From assembly GCA_024682115.1 (NCBI GenBank), contig JAIKZO010000058.1:61869-125868 (forward strand): a stretch of 64,000 nucleotides of DNA, read 5' to 3'. How positions within the stretch are numbered: the stretch's first letter is position 1; each line of letters opens with the position of its first letter. The notes below the pieces were generated by a model. The model was not told the DNA's origin. It saw only the letters and a program-made list of their open reading frames with translations, and did not search any database. This DNA comes from Lachnospiraceae bacterium. GTDB lineage: Bacteria; Bacillota; Clostridia; Lachnospirales; Lachnospiraceae. Shown piece by piece: positions 18,255 through 26,616 of this stretch. The translations under genes were made by a program, and so were the position numbers.

Positions 18255-19033
18255 AGTTTGATGTTCTGACGCTTTTTCCCGAACAGATATCCTCTTTTTT
18301 TTCCGAGAGTATCACGGGAAGAGCTCTTAAGGATGGATTACTCCAACTGAATACGGTCAATATCAGGGATTTTTCAAAGGACAGGCATAATTCCGTAGAT
18401 GATTATACATACGGCGGAGGAGCGGGAATGCTGATGATGCCCGGGCCTGTGTATGATGCGTTCGAGAGTCTTAAAGTCAGACCGGGCACAAGGGTTGTTT
18501 ATACCACACCGGTCGGTCGCGTTTTTGACCAGTCATATGCCGAGGAGCTTGCCAAAGAAGATGAGATAGTATTTATCTGCGGCCATTATGAAGGTATAGA
18601 CGAACGGGTCATAGATAAGATAGTTACCGACAGGATATCCATAGGAGACTATGTACTTACCGGCGGAGAACTTCCTGCTCTGGTGATCATGGATTCTGTA
18701 TCAAGACTGGTTCCCGGAGTTTTGGGGAACGGTGAATCGGGTGCCGATGAAAGCTTTCAGGATCATCTTCTTGAATATCCCCAATATACGAGACCCGATA
18801 AATGGCTTGATATGGAAGTCCCGGAAATCCTTCTGTCGGGAGATCATGCGGCTGTTGATGAGTGGAGACTTGAAGAATCGATAAGGATCACCAGGAAATT
18901 AAGACCCGATCTTTATGAAAAATGGGCTGCATCCCATGAGGAATATTTCATCAAAAAAGAAAAAAAGGCCCGAAAAGAAGCAGAAAAGGAAAGAAAACGG
19001 CTTAAAAAACTTGCAAACACGGAAAACTTGTGA
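18251..19033 (+). CDS. trmD: tRNA (guanine37-N1)-methyltransferase TrmD
   Basis: Methylates G37 next to the anticodon to prevent frameshifting, using SAM bound in a trefoil knot. Motifs are MKFDVLTLFPEQ, TYGGGAGMLMMPGPVY, ICGHYEGIDERVID and the knot SIGDYVLTGGELPALVIMD. The last 30 residues form a Lys/Arg/Glu-rich tail (KKARKEAEKERKRLKK) beyond the normal end, perhaps an RNA-contact extension. It overlaps rimM by 4 bases. Confidence 0.98.
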   Translation: MKFDVLTLFPEQISSFFSESITGRALKDGLLQLNTVNIRDFSKDRHNSVDDYTYGGGAGMLMMPGPVYDAFESLKVRPGTRVVYTTPVGRVFDQSYAEELAKEDEIVFICGHYEGIDERVIDKIVTDRISIGDYVLTGGELPALVIMDSVSRLVPGVLGNGESGADESFQDHLLEYPQYTRPDKWLDMEVPEILLSGDHAAVDEWRLEESIRITRKLRPDLYEKWAASHEEYFIKKEKKARKEAEKERKRLKKLANTENL

Positions 19034-19060
19034 TAAATTATCAATGTTGTCTAAAAACGT

Positions 19061-19095
19061 GATGGTCCTCTGGTACACAGATACGCATGAACATC
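19061..19095 (+). promoter_or_regulatory. Candidate ribosomal protein L19 leader
   Basis: Between trmD and rplS the otherwise tight operon opens to 90 bases. Within it GATG…CATC (19061-19064, 19092-19095) encloses TCTG…CAGA (19069-19072, 19078-19081), which can nest as two short stems just upstream of the ribosome site. Firmicutes are known to carry an L19 leader RNA here. The match to that family is from position and shape only. Confidence 0.4.
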
Positions 19096-19123
19096 TTAAG
19101 TTAATGGATAAAGGAGAAAGAAA

Positions 19124-19468
19124 ATGAGTGATATCATCAGAGAGATCGAAAACGAAGCATTAAAAGAAGTAAATGAGTTTAATGTCGGTGATACCGTTAA
19201 GGTTCACGGTAAGATCAAGGAAGGTAACCGCGAAAGGATCCAGATCTATGAAGGAACTGTTATAAAGATCCAGGGTACCGGAGCAAGAAAGACATTTACG
19301 GTAAGAAAGACATCAAACGGTGTCGGAGTTGAAAAGACATGGCCTATGTATTCACCCTTGGTAGAAAAGGTTGAAGTAGTCAGAAGAGGTAAGGTACGTC
19401 GTGCTAAGCTCTTCTACTTAAGAGATCGTGTCGGTAAGGCTGCAAAGGTTAAGGAAGTTGTTAAATAA
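19124..19468 (+). CDS. rplS: 50S ribosomal protein L19
   Basis: 114 residues with [43 protein letters not shown] and the C-terminal [20 protein letters not shown], all characteristic of L19 at the 30S-50S interface. A strong AAAGGAGA site lies before the ATG. A clear terminator follows. Confidence 0.98.
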   Translation: MSDIIREIENEALKEVNEFNVGDTVKVHGKIKEGNRERIQIYEGTVIKIQGTGARKTFTVRKTSNGVGVEKTWPMYSPLVEKVEVVRRGKVRRAKLFYLRDRVGKAAKVKEVVK

Positions 19469-19495
19469 TCCTTTACAGAACGGAAAATGATAAAG

Positions 19496-19524
19496 ATCGA
19501 GTGGGGCATCCCACTCGATTTTTT
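19496..19524 (+). terminator. Terminator after rplS
   Basis: Perfect 10-bp stem ATCGAGTGGG / CCCACTCGAT with loop GCAT and a T run directly after. Confidence 0.95.
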
Positions 19525-19534
19525 GTTCTTTATA

Positions 19535-19543
19535 TGCTAGAAT
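19535..19543 (+). promoter_or_regulatory. Extended -10 promoter for the lepB-rbgA segment
   Basis: TGCTAGAAT, with no convincing -35, lies 28 bases before the lepB ATG, immediately after the rplS terminator. It closely resembles the boxes at 3442 (minus) and 25921 (plus). Confidence 0.5.
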
Positions 19544-19571
19544 AAATTGGTTTGAACATTCGGGAGATGAT

Positions 19572-20159
19572 ATGAGAAAAAGGTCCAGGGAACTTACATT
19601 CGCAGAAAATAAAAAGATCGTTTCGGCGGATATGATAAGAGAGATCCTTATTACGGTTTTTTACTGTTTTGTCGCAGTTTTGATCGCCGTGGTCCTTGTT
19701 ACGGCTTACGGGATGAGAACTTCCATAATCGGATCATCCATGAGCCCTGGACTTGTAAATAACCAGACCGTTCTGATCAACCGTTTTGCTTACAGACTCC
19801 TTCCGCCTAAAAGAGGGGATGTTGTGTGCTTTTATCCCAAAGGGAACGAGAGTTCGCATATATATGTTAAACGCGTAGTCGGGCTTCCCGGAGAAAGCAT
19901 TCAGATAATAGACGGATACATTTATATTGACGGCGTAAGATACAACGAAGATGATTCTTTTGATATCATCGAAGATCCCGGAGATGCCGGTTCGCTGTTC
20001 GTTCTGGGAAACGATGAATACTTTGTTCTCGGTGATAACAGAAATAATTCGGAAGATTCAAGAAACGGAAATATCGGAGCCGTTAAGAGGGATACTCTTT
20101 TGGGAAAAGCCTGGTTTAAGTTTTCCAGAGGAGAGTACATGGCCGGTTTTGTGAAATAG
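19572..20159 (+). CDS. lepB: Type I signal peptidase (first copy)
   Basis: Removes signal peptides at the outer face of the membrane. One N-terminal membrane helix lies at about residues 24-46, then the serine motif IGSSMSPGL, the lysine motif YVKRVVGLPGE and GDNRNNSEDSR. Serine and lysine of the catalytic dyad are both present. It is 195 residues, of Gram-positive SipS type. A second, 179-residue copy lies 0.9 kb downstream on the other side of rbgA. Confidence 0.95.
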   Translation: MRKRSRELTFAENKKIVSADMIREILITVFYCFVAVLIAVVLVTAYGMRTSIIGSSMSPGLVNNQTVLINRFAYRLLPPKRGDVVCFYPKGNESSHIYVKRVVGLPGESIQIIDGYIYIDGVRYNEDDSFDIIEDPGDAGSLFVLGNDEYFVLGDNRNNSEDSRNGNIGAVKRDTLLGKAWFKFSRGEYMAGFVK

Positions 20160-20166
20160 GAGATTT

Positions 20167-21018
20167 ATGGCATATCAGTATTATCCGGGTCATATGACCA
20201 AGGCTTTAAGGAATATGGAAAATGACATAAAACTTATCGATCTGGTCATAGAAGTGCTGGATTCGAGAGCTCCGTTAAGCTCGAGGAATCCCAATATAGA
20301 TAATCTCGCTAAAGGTAAGTACAGACTCATAGTGCTGAACAAATCCGATCTTTCGGATCCCGCTGTCAACGCTCTTTGGAAAGAGTATTTTGAAAAGAAC
20401 GGATTCGGAGTCTTGGAGGTTAATTCCAAGGATTCCCGATCGCTTAAGAATTTTGACAGGACCATATGCGAGGTCTGCAGGGAAAAGCTTGAAAGAGACA
20501 AAAGACGCGGTATCAGACAAAGACCTATAAAGGCCATGATATGCGGGATACCAAATGTCGGTAAATCAACTTTCATAAATACCGTTTCCGGCAAGTCCGG
20601 AGCAAAGACCGGAAACAAACCCGGCGTCACCAGAGGGAATCAGTGGATATCACTGGGTTCTTCTGCGGAACTGCTTGATACTCCCGGTATTCTGTGGCCG
20701 AAATTCGAAGATGAATCGGTGGGAATGAAACTGGCACTGCTGGGATCGATAAATGATGATATCCTGGATCTTGAAGAACTGTCATATTCCGCTCTGGATT
20801 TCATGAAAAAAGAATATCCGGATCTCCTGAAAAAGAGGTTTTCGGATGATCTTGACACAGATATGTCTGACGATGAACTGCTCAGGGAAATGGCAGTGAT
20901 AAGAAATATAAAAGCAAAAGGAAACGAGCCTGACATAAGAAGGATGAGCCTTATCTTCATGGATGAGTTAAGGAGCGGGAAAATTGGCAGGTTTTCGCTG
21001 GAAAGGCCTTTGGTATAA
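20167..21018 (+). CDS. rbgA: Ribosome biogenesis GTPase RbgA (YlqF)
   Basis: Circularly permuted GTPase needed for late 50S assembly. The motif order is diagnostic: the G4 motif LNKSDLSD comes first, then G1 GIPNVGKSTFIN, then G3 DTPGIL. The N-terminus YYPGHMTKALRNM and the C-terminal RNA-binding helices are normal; 283 residues. It starts 7 bases after lepB and its stop overlaps the next gene (TAATG). Confidence 0.96.
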   Translation: MAYQYYPGHMTKALRNMENDIKLIDLVIEVLDSRAPLSSRNPNIDNLAKGKYRLIVLNKSDLSDPAVNALWKEYFEKNGFGVLEVNSKDSRSLKNFDRTICEVCREKLERDKRRGIRQRPIKAMICGIPNVGKSTFINTVSGKSGAKTGNKPGVTRGNQWISLGSSAELLDTPGILWPKFEDESVGMKLALLGSINDDILDLEELSYSALDFMKKEYPDLLKKRFSDDLDTDMSDDELLREMAVIRNIKAKGNEPDIRRMSLIFMDELRSGKIGRFSLERPLV

Positions 21019-21557
21019 TGAACAAAAGAATAAAGGATCTTCTTTTAACAAGTATATATCTGTTATTGGTTTTGATCGGAGTTTTCCTTGTTGTCACTTA
21101 TGTAGGACAAAGAGTTGAAGTTATCGGTTCTTCGATGGAACCGACACTTACCGATAAGGATCATCTCCTGGTAGACAAACTTTCATACAGATTGCATGAT
21201 CCCGAGAGATTCGATATAGTTGTTTTCCCGTATAAATATGAGACGAACACATTTTATATTAAAAGAGTGATCGGGCTTCCGGGAGAAACGGTATATATCG
21301 ACGAAGAAGGAAATATCTATATAAACGGCGAGATCCTCGAGGAAGGTTACGGCAAAGAGACCATCAGAAATCCCGGACTTGCATATGAACCGATAAAACT
21401 CGGGCTGAACGAATATTTTGTACTGGGTGACAACAGAAACAATTCGATGGATTCAAGAGATCCCAATGTCGGTAATCTTAAAAGGAACGTTATCATCGGT
21501 AAAGCATTCATAAGAGTGTTCCCTTTCCCCAAAATGGGAGTGATAAAACATCAGTGA
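21018..21557 (+). CDS. lepB: Type I signal peptidase (second copy)
   Basis: 179-residue paralogue of the preceding peptidase. It has an N-terminal helix at about 9-30, serine motif IGSSMEPTL, lysine motif [15 protein letters not shown], and [16 protein letters not shown]. Both catalytic residues are kept, so two active enzymes are expected. The start shares one base with the rbgA stop. The extracytoplasmic domains differ enough to suggest an old duplication and perhaps different substrates. Confidence 0.95.
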   Translation: MNKRIKDLLLTSIYLLLVLIGVFLVVTYVGQRVEVIGSSMEPTLTDKDHLLVDKLSYRLHDPERFDIVVFPYKYETNTFYIKRVIGLPGETVYIDEEGNIYINGEILEEGYGKETIRNPGLAYEPIKLGLNEYFVLGDNRNNSMDSRDPNVGNLKRNVIIGKAFIRVFPFPKMGVIKHQ

Positions 21558-21558
21558 T

Positions 21559-22320
21559 ATGGATAATGTGAGTATTTCTTTTATAAAAACAGAATTTAAG
21601 GCAGCTTCGTTCGATGAACTGCCTTATTTGATATCAAAGTATTCTTCGGATGACAGGAAACAGGTCGTTGAACTTGTTTCCAGAGCGGTCAAAAAACTGG
21701 ATGCGCTGGAAAAAGAAAAAGCCAGGATCGAGAAGATGAAGGAGTATGAGAAAAAGTATTCCGGGATGGGCTATATCTGCGGTATAGATGAAGTCGGAAG
21801 GGGCCCTCTTGCAGGTCCGGTGGTCGCCGGAGCCGTAATATTGCCCGAAGATTGTGACATCTTGTATATTAACGATTCCAAGCAATTATCCGAAAAAAAG
21901 AGAGAAGAGTTATATGATATCATCATGGATAAAGCTGTCGGGGTCGGGATCGGATACAATTCTCCTCAAAGGATCGACGAGATCAATATCCTTAATGCTA
22001 CTTATGAAGCCATGGCTCAGGCTGTCTCAAAGCTTCCCGTCAGACCGGATATCCTGCTGAATGATGCAGTGACAATACCCGGTGTTGATATCGAACAGGT
22101 TCCGATCATCAAGGGTGATGCCAAGAGCATTTCGATAGCGGCGGCGAGCATCGTTGCCAAAGTGACGAGAGACCGACTGATGGTGGAATACGACAGTGTA
22201 TATCCTCAATACGCTTTTGCTTCAAATAAAGGGTACGGCAGTGCGATCCATATCGAAGCACTGAAGAAATACGGACCCACGCCTATTCACAGAAGAAGCT
22301 TTATCGGGAATTTTATATGA
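21559..22320 (+). CDS. rnhB: Ribonuclease HII
   Basis: Removes RNA and misincorporated ribonucleotides from DNA. An N-terminal extension of about 70 charged residues, known in Firmicutes RnhB, precedes the catalytic core [21 protein letters not shown]. Other conserved parts are [36 protein letters not shown] and the late [12 protein letters not shown]. It overlaps the next gene by 4 bases (ATGA). The order rbgA-rnhB-ylqG-ylqH matches Bacillus. Confidence 0.97.
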   Translation: MDNVSISFIKTEFKAASFDELPYLISKYSSDDRKQVVELVSRAVKKLDALEKEKARIEKMKEYEKKYSGMGYICGIDEVGRGPLAGPVVAGAVILPEDCDILYINDSKQLSEKKREELYDIIMDKAVGVGIGYNSPQRIDEINILNATYEAMAQAVSKLPVRPDILLNDAVTIPGVDIEQVPIIKGDAKSISIAAASIVAKVTRDRLMVEYDSVYPQYAFASNKGYGSAIHIEALKKYGPTPIHRRSFIGNFI

Positions 22321-24035
22321 ATATCGGTGAAATATTCAATCAGGTAAATAACGCGATCAACAATATGAGCGGTAATTCCGGAGAAGGGATGCAGACTCCC
22401 GGGGAACTGTCGCTCTCTCTTCAACGCGGTCTGGATATTCTTGATTCGCTCCCGGTAGGAAGCAACATTTCCGGGACCGTTGTCGGATTCAACGAAGGAA
22501 ATCTTCTTTTACAGCTCTCGGAAGGAAATATGATAGAGGCAAGACTGGAAGGTCTTCTTGACCCTGCGATAGGTTCAAGGATCAGTCTGATGATAAAGGG
22601 CAATGCTGACGGCAATATTACCCTTTCTCCTTTATTTGCAAATACGGACCACAGTTCGACCGTTTCAAATGCCTTATCGGCGGCCGGAATACCCGATACG
22701 CCTCAAATGCATTATATGGTCAGGTCGATGATGGAAGAAGGCCTTCCGATCGACAGGAATTCTCTTGCGGATATGGTCCGCAATGTCAATGAGTTTCCGC
22801 TTAATGATCCCAAGGACATAGCCTTGCTCCAAAGACTTAACATACCGATCAACGAGGAAATGCTTACCCAGCTTGAACACTACAGGAATTACGAGCATAC
22901 TATCGGCAATTCTCTTTCTGATCTTTCCGATTCTTTTTTGGAAAGTTCCGTTCAGATGCTTGCCTCGGAAGATCCTAAAGAAGCGATCGAATTCATTAAG
23001 AATACTCTTGATATACTTCTTCCCGATAATGAGGGACAGACACTTCGGGAAGAAACGGAGGTAAGACCTGATACTGAAGCTGTTCGTGAAGAAGCTCCTG
23101 CGGAAGTATCATCAAAAGAAGTGCTTCCCGAGGATATAAAAGATCCCCTTAAAGAAGTTCTTCCTGAAAATGTTTCCGATAAGAACGGTCTTCCGAAGAT
23201 CGAAAACGAAGACGGTACTGCGCCTGCAAGGAATGAAGCAATTCACGCCAAAGAAGAGGGTACGGCTGTCCCGGAAAATAAGACGATAACTCCCGAACGT
23301 GCCGCCAATGATCCTGTGAGGCTCCTTTACGATAAACTGAACGAACTGACCGGCAAAGAAAAGATTCAGCCGGATGATAAAGCTTATAAGGAGATAACGG
23401 ATATTTTAAAAAATGAGGATTTTGCAAAAAATCTCAAGGAACAGGTTTCCAGACAATGGATGTTGAAACCCGAAGATGTTGCAAGGGAGGGGAGTGTCAG
23501 GGAACTTTATGACCGCCTTAATGCTCAGATAAAGAGCCTTACGGACAGCCTGAGTGCCGAAAACAGACCCAATACTTCTATCTCACAGACTGCGAATAAT
23601 ATTTCCGGGAACATCAATTTCATGAATGAACTCAATCAGACGTTCAATTATGTTCAGATACCGCTGAAGCTTGAGGGACGTGATAAGACCGGTGAACTTT
23701 TTGTTTACACGAATAAAAGATCCTTATCTTCCAAAGACGGTAATGTTTCCGCTCTTTTACACCTGGATATGGATTACCTCGGACCTGTAGATGTCCATGT
23801 TGTTTTGAACGAATCAAATAATGTCAAAACTAAATTCATGCTCAAAGATGATGCCGCTCTCGACCTTATAGCCCAGAACATAGAAGTCCTGAACGCCAGG
23901 CTTAATAAACGCGGTTACAGCATGAACGCGGAATTTGTTAACAACGTTGATGATAAGACCATGTTTGAGAATATGATAGGTGATGAACACCCTGTTCCCA
24001 TCATGTCGGACAGTTCATTTGATGCGAGGGCCTGA
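22317..24035 (+). CDS. FliK-C-terminal-like protein (YlqG position)
   Basis: 572 residues, cytoplasmic, with no signal peptide or membrane helix. Residues 1-200 form an acidic region with a short beta-type segment ([20 protein letters not shown]). Residues about 240-330 are low-complexity, rich in Glu, Pro and Lys, probably disordered. The end (about 440-550; [24 protein letters not shown] … [24 protein letters not shown]) resembles the hook-length control domain of FliK. Position between rnhB and an FlhB-tail gene equals Bacillus ylqG, whose role is unknown. The FliK and FlhB domains normally act together as the substrate switch of flagellar export, so a pairwise role is likely, but no flagellar gene is nearby. 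Confidence 0.75.
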   Translation: MNIGEIFNQVNNAINNMSGNSGEGMQTPGELSLSLQRGLDILDSLPVGSNISGTVVGFNEGNLLLQLSEGNMIEARLEGLLDPAIGSRISLMIKGNADGNITLSPLFANTDHSSTVSNALSAAGIPDTPQMHYMVRSMMEEGLPIDRNSLADMVRNVNEFPLNDPKDIALLQRLNIPINEEMLTQLEHYRNYEHTIGNSLSDLSDSFLESSVQMLASEDPKEAIEFIKNTLDILLPDNEGQTLREETEVRPDTEAVREEAPAEVSSKEVLPEDIKDPLKEVLPENVSDKNGLPKIENEDGTAPARNEAIHAKEEGTAVPENKTITPERAANDPVRLLYDKLNELTGKEKIQPDDKAYKEITDILKNEDFAKNLKEQVSRQWMLKPEDVAREGSVRELYDRLNAQIKSLTDSLSAENRPNTSISQTANNISGNINFMNELNQTFNYVQIPLKLEGRDKTGELFVYTNKRSLSSKDGNVSALLHLDMDYLGPVDVHVVLNESNNVKTKFMLKDDAALDLIAQNIEVLNARLNKRGYSMNAEFVNNVDDKTMFENMIGDEHPVPIMSDSSFDARA

Positions 24036-24340
24036 TGTTAAAGGACGATAAGAAAAAGATCAAAACAGCGGTAGCGCTCTCATATGATCCTGAAGAAGAT
24101 GCCCCTAAAGTCATAGCATCCGGCAAGGGGGCTCTTGCCGAGCGTATCATTGAAAAGGCAAAGGAAGCCAATGTTGCCGTACATCAGGATGATAAACTTG
24201 CCGATACGCTTTCGAAGCTGGAGATCGGAGAGATGATCCCGCCTGAATTGTATGAAGTGGTGGCCGAGATCCTTATTTTTGTTGATGCAATGGATAAGGT
24301 AAAAGCAAAGATCGATAAAGCAAAAGGTAACAGTCATTGA
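24035..24340 (+). CDS. FlhB C-terminal-domain protein (YlqH type)
   Basis: 101 residues matching only the cytoplasmic tail of the export-gate protein FlhB/YscU: KTAVALSYDPEEDAPKVIASGKG, then EKAKEANVAVHQDDKLADTL, then IPPELYEVVAEILIFV. The four FlhB membrane helices and the NPTH self-cleavage motif are absent. Start and stop codons of the FliK-like gene and this one overlap (TGATG), so the two are probably co-translated. It corresponds to Bacillus YlqH. What a free FlhB tail does outside a flagellar operon is not established. Confidence 0.85.
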   Translation: MLKDDKKKIKTAVALSYDPEEDAPKVIASGKGALAERIIEKAKEANVAVHQDDKLADTLSKLEIGEMIPPELYEVVAEILIFVDAMDKVKAKIDKAKGNSH

Positions 24341-24690
24341 ACAAAAGAAAGACCGGATCAGATATGGAACTGAGGATATGCGATCATCTTGAGAAGAACG
24401 GATACGCTGTCCTTGAAAGAAATTTTACCGGAAAATTCGGAGAGATAGACATCATAGCTACCGACGGTAAATACATCTGTTTTGTCGAAGTCAAATACAG
24501 AAAAGACCTCAGAACCGGATTTCCCGAAGAAGCCGTCGGGATCAGAAAGATCAGGAGAATATGTAAAACCGCGGCATATTATCTGTCGACACACAGACAA
24601 TATGCAAGCCTTCAGATGCGCTTTGATGTGGCTTCGATCCTGGGCGATAAGCTCTCTTATTATGAAAACGCCTTTGACTATATCATCTGA
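24337..24690 (+). CDS. yraN: YraN family endonuclease-like protein (UPF0102)
   Basis: 117 residues with the predicted nuclease fold: ELRICDHLEKNGYAVLERNF, GKFGEIDIIATDG and CFVEVKYRKD, giving the E…D…ExK pattern of PD-(D/E)XK nucleases. Its cellular role is not established. The start is TTG overlapping the previous stop by 4 bases, with GGTAA just upstream; the family N-terminus agrees with this start. It closes the operon before a strong terminator. Confidence 0.9.
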   Translation: MNKRKTGSDMELRICDHLEKNGYAVLERNFTGKFGEIDIIATDGKYICFVEVKYRKDLRTGFPEEAVGIRKIRRICKTAAYYLSTHRQYASLQMRFDVASILGDKLSYYENAFDYII

Positions 24691-24752
24691 TCTTTCGGAT
24701 AATTAAGAATATCTTAAGGAATTTCATTATGGGAATTAAACTTTTGAACTTA

Positions 24753-24795
24753 TCATATGTTATAGGTCTCAAAGGGCCTGAACATATGAGTTTTT
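24753..24795 (+). terminator. Large two-part terminator after yraN
   Basis: TCATATGTT (24753-24761) pairs perfectly with AACATATGA (24781-24789). Inside, AGGTC / GGCCT extend the stem with one wobble around the loop TCAAAG. GTTTTTATATA follows. Confidence 0.85.
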
Positions 24796-24823
24796 ATATA
24801 TCCCGGCATATATCGGAGGAACG

Positions 24824-25888
24824 ATGAAACTTTACGACGAAGACAAAGACGAAAAACTTGAAAATGATTTTTTTGAAGGTGAGACAAAAAAAGGCTTTGC
24901 CATAAGAATGCTCATAGTATTAGGCATATTTCTGGCGGGCATTATTGTCATCTTTATCATTTTGAGCTTAAGGAAACCCGAAGAGAACAAAGTTTCCGAT
25001 ATCCAGAGCAATATAATAGATTATGCAAAAGAAGAGTCGGATCTTTCGACTCCGCTTCCTACGGAAGAGCCTTCGGAAACACCGGCATCCGAAGCCACAC
25101 CTTATCCGACGCCGGATGAACTGATCAGTGATCAGCCGCAGGAAGTTGAATATGAAGATAAGGATGACAACGGTTTTGGCGTTCACGGGATTCCCATGGA
25201 TACCGGTAAAAAAGATTATCGCCAGGTAAAATTCGATACTAAGCATAATCTGAAGGAAATGGAAGATTATTTTGACAAGAACAACAATGAAGCAATTCGT
25301 GATCTTGCTTATCTTGACAGATTCATTGCGATGTCTTATTCGCTTAATTTTTCCGATGAAGACTGCTATTATTACGGGGATGTGAACGAAGACGGAAAGC
25401 CGGACGGCAAGGGTATTGCGGTATATTCCGACAACAGATATTATTGCGGCGAATGGAAAAACGGGAAAAGAAACGGCACCGGTAAATGGGTGCATTTCCA
25501 TATCCATGAAAACGATAATATCAAAGACAAGGTCATTTATCATGAATTCAAGGGTGAATTTAAGAATGATCTTCCTAACGGAGAAGGACAGGATCATTAC
25601 GAATACAATCTTGAACTCCTAAGCAAGAATAAAAACTATATCACCAACTATATCTGCTCATATAATGACGGGCTGATAGATAAAGAAGTTTACTGCACTT
25701 CGACCGACAGTGAGGGGAATTACATAGACTGGCAGGGAGAGGCCTCAAAGGGTTCCTTTATCTACATTTCGGAGAGCAGGGACAATCTTAACAGAGGCCC
25801 GGTCATGACAGACAGAGAGAATCCTGACAGTTATATGTGGATATCTGATCAGGATAACCGGAATATAGGTGTCATTTCGTACGAATAG
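24824..25888 (+). CDS. Single-pass membrane protein with MORN-type repeats
   Basis: A cytoplasmic N-terminus of about 25 acidic residues is followed by one membrane helix at about 28-48 (ML-IVLGIFLAGIIVIFIIL) and a Thr/Pro/Glu-rich linker (about 75-105). An outer domain with MORN-like units follows: YYYGDVNEDGKPDGKGIAVY, YYCGEWKNGKRNGTGKW and FKGEFKNDLPNGEGQ. MORN repeats usually mediate membrane or protein contacts; no enzyme motif is present. It has a GGAGG site before the ATG and lies between a strong terminator and a fresh promoter, so it is probably transcribed alone. Function unknown. Confidence 0.75.
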   Translation: MKLYDEDKDEKLENDFFEGETKKGFAIRMLIVLGIFLAGIIVIFIILSLRKPEENKVSDIQSNIIDYAKEESDLSTPLPTEEPSETPASEATPYPTPDELISDQPQEVEYEDKDDNGFGVHGIPMDTGKKDYRQVKFDTKHNLKEMEDYFDKNNNEAIRDLAYLDRFIAMSYSLNFSDEDCYYYGDVNEDGKPDGKGIAVYSDNRYYCGEWKNGKRNGTGKWVHFHIHENDNIKDKVIYHEFKGEFKNDLPNGEGQDHYEYNLELLSKNKNYITNYICSYNDGLIDKEVYCTSTDSEGNYIDWQGEASKGSFIYISESRDNLNRGPVMTDRENPDSYMWISDQDNRNIGVISYE

Positions 25889-25920
25889 CCGAAAAAACAG
25901 TAGAATAATCGCCTTTTCAA

Positions 25921-25929
25921 TGCTAAAAT
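25921..25929 (+). promoter_or_regulatory. Extended -10 promoter for the zinc-ribbon gene and phoH
   Basis: TGCTAAAAT, identical to the box before tmcAL on the other strand. No good -35 is visible. The start would fall near 25936, giving a leader of about 33 bases with a GGGAGG site. Confidence 0.5.
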
Positions 25930-25968
25930 ATGTAATAGTGTATTTTGCTTTGTTGGGAGGTATTTTTA

Positions 25969-26616
25969 ATGGCATGGTGTCCGAAATGCAAGTATGAATA
26001 CAGAGAGGGTATCACAGTTTGCCCCGATTGCGATTGCGAACTGGTTGATGACCTCTCTTTAGTTTGTGAAGAACCTTCATTTGACCCTTCCATGCTCTTT
26101 AATCTTCAATATGATGAGGATGAAAGACCCGAAAAGCCTGAAAAGGTTGAATTATATGTAAACAACCAGGAAAGAGCGGATGAAAACAAGAGCAGTGCTT
26201 GGACCCTTCTGCTCGTAGGCGTCGCCGGACTGGCAACCGACATATGCTATTTTCTCGGAATAATCCCAAATCATATGTCCGATTCGGGGAAATATATGGT
26301 ATGCGGAGTGATGGGAGTGATGTTCCTGTTGTTCCTGATAATGGGATTCGTGTCGCTGAGAAACTCCCGCCTTTTTATGAAAAAAGCATATTCCGAGAAT
26401 AACCTTACCGAAACCATCAAAAACTGGCTCACCGAGAATGTGAAAAAGGACGAAATCGATGAAAAACTCGGTTTTACCGATGAGGCGGAAGAATTGAGAT
26501 ATTTCGGAAGGATATCGGAGATGAAGGATATGATAAATGATCAGTATATGAATCTGGAGGGTTCTTATATAGACAGGATCATAGAAGAGATTTATCCGGA
26601 GATATTTGAAGCGTGA
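25969..26616 (+). CDS. Zinc-ribbon membrane protein, unknown function
   Basis: The track start at 25945 adds eight unlikely residues; the ATG at 25969 has GGGAGG at good spacing and gives MAWCPKCKYEYREG (215 aa). The N-terminus is a zinc ribbon (CPKC…CPDC) followed by an acidic linker. Two membrane helices lie at about 75-97 and 104-124, with a charged cytoplasmic tail. Such proteins are frequent in Lachnospiraceae as hypotheticals. The stop overlaps the phoH GTG start, so it is probably co-expressed with phoH. Confidence 0.8.
   Translation: MAWCPKCKYEYREGITVCPDCDCELVDDLSLVCEEPSFDPSMLFNLQYDEDERPEKPEKVELYVNNQERADENKSSAWTLLLVGVAGLATDICYFLGIIPNHMSDSGKYMVCGVMGVMFLLFLIMGFVSLRNSRLFMKKAYSENNLTETIKNWLTENVKKDEIDEKLGFTDEAEELRYFGRISEMKDMINDQYMNLEGSYIDRIIEEIYPEIFEA

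Noticed and set aside
18915-19127. ORF crossing from trmD to rplS
   Set aside because: Off-frame reading of the basic trmD tail followed by the rplS leader; it would block the leader and has no homology that I recognise.
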